NCBI GenBank assembly: GCA_003218935.1
Contig: QHPA01000005.1
Location: 1 to 11,266 of the forward strand
Direction: 5' to 3'
DNA length: 11,266 bases
Source of the DNA: Verrucomicrobiota bacterium
Lineage (GTDB): Bacteria > Verrucomicrobiota > Verrucomicrobiia > Limisphaerales > AV2
The position numbers and the translations under genes were made by a program. Position 1 is the stretch's first letter; each line of letters begins with the position of its first letter. The notes beneath the pieces are model-generated. The model did no database searches and was not told the origin of the DNA. It saw nothing but the letters and a program-made list of their open reading frames with translations. Positions 6,575 through 11,266 of this stretch are shown one piece after another.

Positions 6575-7057
6575 ATGGCCTACGAACTCGAATTCATCGG
6601 GCCGAACGATAAACCCGCCCTGCTCGCCCTCAGCACGCCGGAATGGCTGGACGCGGCCAGAAATGTTTTGGCCGAGATCGGCTACAAGGTCCATGCGGCC
6701 AGCAATCACGATGATTTCACGCTCCGCTTCGGACGCATCCAATATCAGGTTGTGATCATTGAAGAACTGTTTGCCAGCAGCACACCCGAAGAGAACCTGA
6801 CGCTGCAATACATCCAGCAAATGCCCATGCCCCAGCGCCGGCACACCATCTTTATTCTGCTGGGCAGCTCATTCAGCACGTTGAGCGCGATGCAGGCTTT
6901 CCAGCAAAGCGTTCATGCCGTGGTCAACCGTGAAGAACTGGGCCTCCTGGGGGCGAACATCCTGGGTCCGATTGTTCAGCGCATCGTCGGCGATAATGAC
7001 CTCTTCTTCAATGTCTATCGCGACACTCAACTCCGCATTGTCCAAGGCAAGGTCTAG
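6575..7057 (+). CDS. PilT-linked protein, probable degenerate receiver-like domain
   Basis: A 160-residue protein whose ATG lies 3 bp after the stop of the second PilT-type gene, so it is almost certainly co-transcribed. I do not recognise a named family. The alternation of strands and helices looks like a CheY fold: strand ALLALST (15-21), helix EWLDAARNVLAEIGY (23-37), strand VHAAS (39-43), strand YQVVIIEEL (57-65), strand HTIFILLG (90-97) and strand VHAVVNREEL (113-122). If that alignment holds, the acidic pair after strand 1 is missing, the phosphoacceptor Asp is Glu63/Glu64 and the conserved Lys is Asn118. It would then not be phosphorylated normally. It may regulate or localise the retraction motors. 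A different alpha/beta fold is possible. Confidence 0.75.
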   Translation: MAYELEFIGPNDKPALLALSTPEWLDAARNVLAEIGYKVHAASNHDDFTLRFGRIQYQVVIIEELFASSTPEENLTLQYIQQMPMPQRRHTIFILLGSSFSTLSAMQAFQQSVHAVVNREELGLLGANILGPIVQRIVGDNDLFFNVYRDTQLRIVQGKV

Positions 7058-7060
7058 CTT

Positions 7061-7082
7061 GAGCGCGGAATCCGGAGTGTCG
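7061..7082. repeat. Short GC-rich repeat, copy 2 (intergenic)
   Basis: It shares both ends (GAGCGCGGA and CGGAGTGTCG) with the copy at 3541-3562. It starts 3 bp after the receiver-like gene. It overlaps a small hairpin in which CCGGA (7072-7076) pairs with TCCGG (7085-7089) around an 8-nt loop. There is no T run, so termination here is not supported. Confidence 0.5.
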
Positions 7083-7159
7083 CTTCCGGCATGAAACCGG
7101 CACACGCCCCGAAATGCCGCCGGCGGTTCCTGTTCTCTTCCCCGCACCCCGAATTTCAC

Positions 7160-7903
7160 ATGCCACGCCTCGACCAAGCTCTCGTGGAACGCGGTCTGTG
7201 CGAAAGTCGGGAAAAGGCCAGGCGCGCTGTCATGGCCGGTCTGGTTACCATCAACCGGCAGCCGGCGCGTAAACCGAGCGATCCGGTCCGGCCGCAGGAC
7301 CAGGTCGAACTCGAAGCCGGAGAAAAATATGTCAGCCGCGGCGGTCATAAGCTCGAACATGCCCTGAAATATTTTAAACTGAACGTCGAAGGGCTGACCG
7401 TCGTTGACCTGGGTGCTTCTACCGGCGGTTTCACCGATTGTCTGTTGCAACACGGCGCGAAAAAAGTCTTCGCCGTCGATGTCGGTCACGGCCAACTGGC
7501 GTGGAAACTGCGCCGGCATCCGCGCGTTGTCGTCATGGACAAAACCAACGCGCGCGATCTGGCGCCGGCAAGGTTTCCGCAGCCGTTTCACGCGGCGGAC
7601 CTGGTCGTGATTGATTGCTCTTTCATTTCGCTGAGGAGACTCCTTCCCGCCGCGGCCGCCCTGCTGCGAAACGACGGCAAGCTTGCAGCTCTGATCAAGC
7701 CTCAGTTCGAAGCCGGCCGGACCGAAGCGGACAAAGGCGCCGGGGTCATCACCGACCCGCGGATTCACGAACGCGTGCTGCGCGAGCTGGAGGAATTTGT
7801 CGCCACGGGCGGACAACTGCGCTGGCGGGGCGTCACAGAATCGCCGCTGCTCGGTCCGGCCGGCAACAAGGAATTTCTGGCGCTGCTTGAAAAAATTGGC
7901 TGA
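7160..7903 (+). CDS. tlyA: TlyA-family rRNA 2'-O-methyltransferase
   Basis: A 247-residue protein with an N-terminal S4 RNA-binding domain (about 1-58: PRLDQALVERGL, SREKARRAVMAGLVTING-like) joined to an FtsJ/RrmJ-type methyltransferase. YVSRGGHKLEHAL (57-69) is the TlyA linker signature. The SAM-binding motif is VVDLGASTGGFTDCLL (81-96), followed by VDVGHGQLAWKL, the MDKTNARDL motif (126-134), IDCSFISLRRLLPA (151-164) and LIKPQFEAG (178-186). Known members 2'-O-methylate cytidines in 16S and 23S rRNA. Some homologues are called hemolysins, though that activity is doubtful. ATG 7160 is chosen because it begins exactly at the conserved MPRLDQ; the open frame extends 23 residues further up to 7091, but those residues are unlike the family. 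Its stop overlaps the NAD kinase gene. Confidence 0.92.
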   Translation: MPRLDQALVERGLCESREKARRAVMAGLVTINRQPARKPSDPVRPQDQVELEAGEKYVSRGGHKLEHALKYFKLNVEGLTVVDLGASTGGFTDCLLQHGAKKVFAVDVGHGQLAWKLRRHPRVVVMDKTNARDLAPARFPQPFHAADLVVIDCSFISLRRLLPAAAALLRNDGKLAALIKPQFEAGRTEADKGAGVITDPRIHERVLRELEEFVATGGQLRWRGVTESPLLGPAGNKEFLALLEKIG

Positions 7904-8771
7904 CAAAATCAAACGCGTTGGTCTCATCGCCAACTCGGAAAAGTTCAACTGCCACCCGGCGGTCCGAATGGCCGCGTCATTGATTGTCGAGGCCGGTCGG
8001 CTCGTCCTGTGCGACCAGGCCACTGCCGATCTGGCTGGACCGAAAGCGACCTTGAGCGCGGACGTCCGCGAACTGTCTCAGCAAGCCGATTTGATTCTGG
8101 TGTTCGGTGGGGATGGCACGATGTTGCGCGTGGCCCGCGAAGTGGCCGGTTCCAACACGCCGATCCTCGGCGTCAACCTGGGCGGCCTTGGGTTTTTGAC
8201 GGCCGTTTCTTCGGAGCAACTGCCCGGGGCGCTGGCTTGCGTCTGGTCCGGTGATTTCGTCTTCGAACAGCGTTCGCTGATTGAGGCCGGTGTGCAAGCG
8301 CACGAGAAAATCGTTCAACAGACCGCGCTGAACGACTTCGTCATCAGCCGCGGCACGGTTCCGCGCCTGGTCGAACTGGAAGTCGGCGTGGACGACGCGG
8401 TGCTGACCCGCTATCGGTGCGACGGCCTGATTGTGAGTTCTCCCACCGGTTCGACGGCCTATTCGCTGGCGGCGGGCGGGGCCATCGTCAGCCCGAACGC
8501 GGAGGTCTTCACGCTGACGCCGATCTGTCCGCACACGCTTTCAAACCGCTCCGTCATCGTGAGCCTCAACTCCGTCGTGCGAGTCAAAGTGCTGAGCCGG
8601 AGAGTGGAGACCGTTTTGTCTGCCGATGGTCAGGTGCAGACACAATTATCGACCGGCGACACGGTTGAGATCCGACGCAGTCAACGGGCCGTGAGTCTGC
8701 TGCGGCTGGTCGGGAGCTCGTTCTTCGAAACGCTCCGTCAAAAACTGCATTGGAGCGGATCAAACCTTTAG
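7896..8771 (+). CDS. nadK: NAD kinase
   Basis: A 291-residue ATP-NAD kinase that makes NADP+ from NAD+. The diagnostic motifs are LVFGGDGTML (68-77, catalytic Asp73), GVNLGGLGFL (92-101), LNDFVISRG (145-153, the NAD-binding N-E/D pair) and YRCDGLIVSSPTGSTAYSLA, in which PTGSTAYS is 183-190. The C-terminal beta-sandwich is present, so the gene looks complete. The start is most likely TTG 7896, which gives MADKIKRVGLIANSEKF, the normal family N-terminus, and overlaps the tlyA stop by 8 nt. The nearest ATG, at residue 25, would cut into the Rossmann fold. The tlyA-nadK adjacency and overlap imply translational coupling; this pairing is common in bacteria. Confidence 0.92.
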   Translation: MADKIKRVGLIANSEKFNCHPAVRMAASLIVEAGRLVLCDQATADLAGPKATLSADVRELSQQADLILVFGGDGTMLRVAREVAGSNTPILGVNLGGLGFLTAVSSEQLPGALACVWSGDFVFEQRSLIEAGVQAHEKIVQQTALNDFVISRGTVPRLVELEVGVDDAVLTRYRCDGLIVSSPTGSTAYSLAAGGAIVSPNAEVFTLTPICPHTLSNRSVIVSLNSVVRVKVLSRRVETVLSADGQVQTQLSTGDTVEIRRSQRAVSLLRLVGSSFFETLRQKLHWSGSNL

Positions 8772-8813
8772 CGGGTCGCCAGTCCAAAGCGCAAAGTGAG
8801 AACGAAAGGAAAT

Positions 8814-8897
8814 ATGTCAACGATTGAGAAGGTCGAAGACATCGTGAGTTGGCAGAAACGCCGGGATTTGACGCGGATGAATTTGTGGTTCGGCTGA
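8814..8897 (+). pseudogene. Remnant of four-helix-bundle protein gene (or leader ORF) before LacI gene
   Basis: ATG 8814 has a good GAAAGGA site just before it (8804-8810). It opens a 27-codon frame, MSTIEKVEDIVSWQKRRDLT followed by RMNLWFG, that stops at TGA 8895-8897. The start strongly recalls the N-terminus of the small 'four helix bundle' (23S rRNA intervening-sequence-type) proteins, which commonly begin like M-x-T-I-x-x-F-E-D-I-x-x-W-Q-K-A-R-E-L-T; that comparison is from memory. The other ~90 residues are missing. It overlaps the proposed LacI GTG start (8885) by 13 nt. It could alternatively be translated as a coupling leader peptide for the regulator gene. Confidence 0.45.
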
Positions 8898-9946
8898 AAG
8901 ACATTGCTGAACGGGCGGGCGTTTCGGTCATGACCGTCTCGAAAGTCCTGCGCGACGCGCCGGACATCTCCGTGGCCACAAAAGCGCGGGTCCGTGCCCT
9001 GGCGCAGCAGATGGGCTACGTGCCGGACTCGCTGGCGCAGGGATTGCGCACGCGCACGACGAAGCTTTTTGGTCTGGTCGTTTCGGCGATGACTGACCCC
9101 ATTTTTGCGCGTGTGGTGATGGCGATTGAAGAACGCGCTCACGAACTCGGCTACGAAGTGATTCTCGGCCACACCTTGAACTTGCCGGAGCGCGAGGACG
9201 CTGCCATTCGACGGCTTATCTCGCGGCGCATTGACGGCCTGTTTATTTCACCGGTTTACCGCCTGGGACCGGAAGCGCCGGTCTATCAGGAACTGCAGCG
9301 TTGCGGCATTCCGACCATTATCCTCGGCCACTCGGCGCCATTTTGCAGTCAGTTTGTTAACGTGCAAACCGACGACCTTCAGGCCGGTTACAGCGCCGCG
9401 CAGCATTTGCTGGAACTGGGCCACAAACGCATCGCCTTTTTCGCCGGACCACAGGTTTCCCCCTGGGCGCAGGAACGGTTGGATGGCTTTCGCCGCGCCC
9501 TCCGTGAAGCCAACATCGAACTGGACGATAAACTGGTGTTCAATGCGGGCAGCACCATTGAAGAAGGTGAAAAGGCCGCGCTGCAGATGTTGAACGAAGG
9601 GACCGATGCCACCGCCGTGCAGGCCGTCAATGACCTCGTGGCCATCGGCGCGGCCAACATTTTCTTGAATCAGGGAATCAAAATTCCCGGAGAGCTTTCC
9701 GTCGTCGGTTTCGGGAACGTCCTCATCAGCGAATATTTTCGCGTGCCGCTGACGACCATTCGCCAGCCGAAATTCCGCCTCGGCGTGGCAGCCATGAACT
9801 CCATGCTCAAGCTCATGCATGGGGAGCGCCCGGAATCCAGGCGCCTTTCGGCGGAAATCGTTATTCGCGCAAGCACGGCGGCCCCTTCGACCGCCCGCCG
9901 TGTTAACAAGAACCCGGTCGAGAAAACAGAGACCAAAACCCTATGA
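8885..9946 (+). CDS. LacI-family transcriptional regulator
   Basis: A 353-residue repressor-type regulator. The N-terminal HTH is VRLKDIAERAGVSVMTVSKV (2-21), followed by the hinge-type ALAQQMGYVPDSLAQGLRTR. The rest is a periplasmic-binding-protein-like effector domain: TKLFGLVVSAMTDPIFARVV, RRIDGLFISPVY, VQTDDLQAGYSAAQHLLELG, KRIAFFAGP, AVNDLVAIGA, LSVVGFGN and LTTIRQP. It presumably binds a sugar-type ligand and regulates nearby or distant catabolic genes; neither is identifiable here. GTG 8885 is chosen as start because it directly precedes the conserved V-R-L-K-D. A TTG at 8849 would add 12 residues that derive from the remnant frame region. The gene's TGA (9944-9946) overlaps the next start as ATGA. 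Confidence 0.9.
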   Translation: MVRLKDIAERAGVSVMTVSKVLRDAPDISVATKARVRALAQQMGYVPDSLAQGLRTRTTKLFGLVVSAMTDPIFARVVMAIEERAHELGYEVILGHTLNLPEREDAAIRRLISRRIDGLFISPVYRLGPEAPVYQELQRCGIPTIILGHSAPFCSQFVNVQTDDLQAGYSAAQHLLELGHKRIAFFAGPQVSPWAQERLDGFRRALREANIELDDKLVFNAGSTIEEGEKAALQMLNEGTDATAVQAVNDLVAIGAANIFLNQGIKIPGELSVVGFGNVLISEYFRVPLTTIRQPKFRLGVAAMNSMLKLMHGERPESRRLSAEIVIRASTAAPSTARRVNKNPVEKTETKTL

Positions 9947-10362
9947 AACAAGCCATGGCAGTAATCCTGGTAGTGCTGGCCGTATTCGGAGGAGGCTACC
10001 TCTACCTGAAGCACAAGTCGCTCGTCCCAATCGACCCGAAGGTCGCCGAGTTCCAGGCGGACGCGGACCGGTTGATCCAGGGACTGCAGCAATACAAAGA
10101 GTTCTTCAAACACTATCCGACCGGCACAGCCGCCGAAATCTCTGCGGCCCTGTCCGGTCAAGGGGAAGTCAAGGTAGTCATCTTCGCGACCGCCAACTCC
10201 AAGAAGAACGACAAAGGCGAGATTGTGGACACCTGGGGAACGCCGCTCCAGTTCTACTTCTCCCACGACGCCGTGATGATCCGTTCGGCTGGACCGAACA
10301 AGGTTTGGGAGGACAGCCGGCACCCCGGATCGGACGACCTGTACCGAACCGACACCAAGTAG
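9943..10362 (+). CDS. Membrane-anchored protein with GspG-like (type II secretion pseudopilin) C-terminal part
   Basis: A 139-residue protein. Residues 5-22 form one hydrophobic segment (AVILVVLAVFGGGYLYL) and the rest is soluble. The C-terminal part has features of type II secretion major pseudopilins: VDTWGTPLQFYF (95-106, usually DPWGxPYxY), RSAGPNKVW (114-122, usually SAGPDG) and a closing SDDLYRTD (130-137), which would match the Ca2+-loop/GTDDD region. The prepilin peptidase site (G-F-T-L-x-E) is absent. It is therefore probably anchored by an uncleaved signal rather than being a true pseudopilin. The ATG overlaps the LacI stop as ATGA, so translation of the two is likely coupled. Function unknown. 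Confidence 0.75.
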   Translation: MKQAMAVILVVLAVFGGGYLYLKHKSLVPIDPKVAEFQADADRLIQGLQQYKEFFKHYPTGTAAEISAALSGQGEVKVVIFATANSKKNDKGEIVDTWGTPLQFYFSHDAVMIRSAGPNKVWEDSRHPGSDDLYRTDTK

Positions 10363-10562
10363 TCGGGCGACGCTTCCTTGAATGGGCTGTCGTGCCGACG
10401 CGAAGCAATCTCTTCCTGAGTAAAAACTTCGTCGTGATGCTCAACGATTTTTTGCAATTCGCCCGCGTGCAACCATTCGCCTTTGCAATCTGGACAGACC
10501 TCGATCATCACGCCATCATATTCCACCGTGCAAAGTATTGAACCGCATCTTGGACATTTCAT
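10254..10562 (-). CDS. zf-TFIIB-type zinc-ribbon protein, probably C-terminally truncated
   Basis: A 102-codon ORF from ATG 10562. C3-P-R-C6 and C23-P-D-C26 form a zinc ribbon, followed by GEWLHAGELQKIVEHHDEVF (28-47); this is the first module of the zf-TFIIB family, whose members often carry a second CPxCG module. Here no second module exists. After about residue 52 (EEIASRRHDSP) the frame runs across the end of the GspG-like gene, and the sequence there looks like antisense, not protein. The real product is therefore probably short, and the gene was likely cut near 10363-10400. It follows the aconitase gene by 13 bp on the same strand and may be co-transcribed with it. Role unknown; such proteins are small presumed metal-binding factors. 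Confidence 0.6.
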   Translation of the reverse strand: MKCPRCGSILCTVEYDGVMIEVCPDCKGEWLHAGELQKIVEHHDEVFTQEEIASRRHDSPFKEASPDYLVSVRYRSSDPGCRLSSQTLFGPAERIITASWEK

Positions 10563-10575
10563 AGTCGTTATGATT

Positions 10576-11266
10576 CTACGCAGCCGCAACCAACTGCCGC
10601 AGCACATAAGGCAAAATGCCGCCGTGCCGGTAATAGTCGATCTCAATCGGCGTGTCGATGCGGCAGCGGACGTGAATGTTTTCCGCCGAGCCGCCCGCGC
10701 GAGTGATGCTTAGCGTGAGGTCTTGTTGCGGCTTCAGGTTCGGGCCAAGGCCAGCCAGGTCATAAGTTTCGGTCCCGTCCAGCTTCAGTGTCAGCGCGGA
10801 GGCACCTTCCCTGAACTGGAGCGGCAACACGCCCATCCCGACCAGGTTCGAGCGATGGATACGCTCGAAACTTTGCGCTACGACGGCCTTCACTCCGAGC
10901 AACGCCGTGCCTTTCGCCGCCCAATCGCGCGAGCTGCCAGCGCCATATTCCTGGCCGGCAATCACCACCAGCGGCACACGGTCGCGCTGGTACTTCATCG
11001 CCGCGTCGTAGATGGACATTTGCGTGCCTTCGGGCATGTGCTTCGTGACGCCGCCTTCGATACCGGGCATCATCAGATTTCTGATCCGAACGTTGGCGAA
11101 CGTGCCGCGCGTCATCACGCGGTCGTTGCCACGCCGCGAGCCGTAGCTGTTGAAGTCCAGCACGTTCACGCCGTGGTCCATGAGGTATTTGCCGGCCGGC
11201 GAAGTCTTCTTGATGGAGCCGGCTGGAGAAATGTGGTCGGTGGTCACGCTGTCGCCGAAAATGCCG
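10576..11266 (-). CDS. acnA: Aconitate hydratase A, C-terminal part (5' end beyond window)
   Basis: The frame is open to the window edge (229 codons visible, stop at 10576-10578) and covers the C-terminal swivel domain of AcnA/IRP-type aconitase. Motifs are [81 protein letters not shown] and the end [15 protein letters not shown]. The SRDWAAKG arginine region contributes to citrate/isocitrate binding, and DHISPAG and [10 protein letters not shown] place it in the AcnA branch rather than AcnB. The [4Fe-4S] cysteines are upstream, outside the window. The enzyme interconverts citrate and isocitrate in the TCA cycle. The zinc-ribbon ORF lies 13 bp downstream in the same direction. Confidence 0.95.
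   Translation of the reverse strand, partial: GIFGDSVTTDHISPAGSIKKTSPAGKYLMDHGVNVLDFNSYGSRRGNDRVMTRGTFANVRIRNLMMPGIEGGVTKHMPEGTQMSIYDAAMKYQRDRVPLVVIAGQEYGAGSSRDWAAKGTALLGVKAVVAQSFERIHRSNLVGMGVLPLQFREGASALTLKLDGTETYDLAGLGPNLKPQQDLTLSITRAGGSAENIHVRCRIDTPIEIDYYRHGGILPYVLRQLVAAA

Noticed and set aside
5930..6844. Minus-strand ORF (304 codons) opposite the second PilT-type gene
   Set aside because: Shadow of the ATPase gene; no independent signature.
7091..7159. Upstream extension of the TlyA frame
   Set aside because: The S4 domain begins exactly at ATG 7160; the extension is Arg/Pro-rich and lies in repeat-bearing intergenic DNA.
6869..8023. Long minus-strand ORF (384 codons) opposite the receiver-like gene and tlyA
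   Set aside because: It is fully antisense to genes with clear family motifs on the plus strand, and its translation shows no motif; it is a GC-bias shadow.
1..11266. Search for tRNA, rRNA, CRISPR arrays, IS elements and defence genes
   Set aside because: No cloverleaf-like tRNA sequence, no regularly spaced repeats, and no transposase, integrase, nuclease or toxin-antitoxin motifs were seen.

Overview
The window is high-GC bacterial DNA, roughly 58-60% by eye. It most resembles an uncultured Verrucomicrobiota genome of the Pedosphaera/Limisphaerales kind. That assignment is an inference from three things: the character of the LacI protein and the COG1565-type methyltransferase, a duplicated PilT-type ATPase locus, and dispersed short GC-rich intergenic repeats. 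Shine-Dalgarno sequences are mostly absent or weak, which fits such lineages. There is no rRNA, tRNA, CRISPR array, transposase or phage gene. The order is chromosomal housekeeping and regulatory genes with several signs of gene decay.

Layout. 1-199: C-terminal end of a LuxR/NarL-type response regulator, then a doubtful small helical ORF (276-497). 597-1377: a HAD-superfamily hydrolase gene broken by an internal, frame-changing deletion that removes the motif IV block. 1491-2396 (-): a calcineurin-like phosphoesterase with a twin-arginine leader. 2397-2674: a divergent intergenic region with two strong hairpins. 2675-3049 (+): a thioredoxin-fold [2Fe-2S] ferredoxin, converging with 5 bp to spare on a COG1565/NDUFAF7-type methyltransferase (3055-4179, -).

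4256-7057 (+) is the clearest functional unit: two tandem, divergent PilT-family retraction ATPases followed 3 bp later by a small protein that looks like a degenerate receiver domain. It is probably a type IV pilus retraction/twitching operon. It may read on into tlyA (7160-7903) and the overlapping NAD kinase gene (7896-8771), a pairing common in bacteria.

8814-8897 is a short ORF resembling the first residues of a four-helix-bundle protein. It overlaps the proposed GTG start of a LacI-family regulator (8885-9946). The regulator's stop overlaps by ATGA the start of a membrane-anchored protein with a GspG-like C-terminal half (9943-10362). On the minus strand, the C-terminal part of aconitase (10576-11266, running off the window) is followed by a one-module zf-TFIIB zinc-ribbon ORF (10254-10562). 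The tail of that ORF runs into the GspG-like gene and looks truncated.

No wholly new defence or mobile system is visible. The best candidates for something undescribed are the PilT-PilT2-pseudo-receiver cassette and the LacI/GspG-like translationally coupled pair. The best evidence of gene decay is the HAD deletion, the four-helix-bundle remnant and the truncated zinc-ribbon gene.
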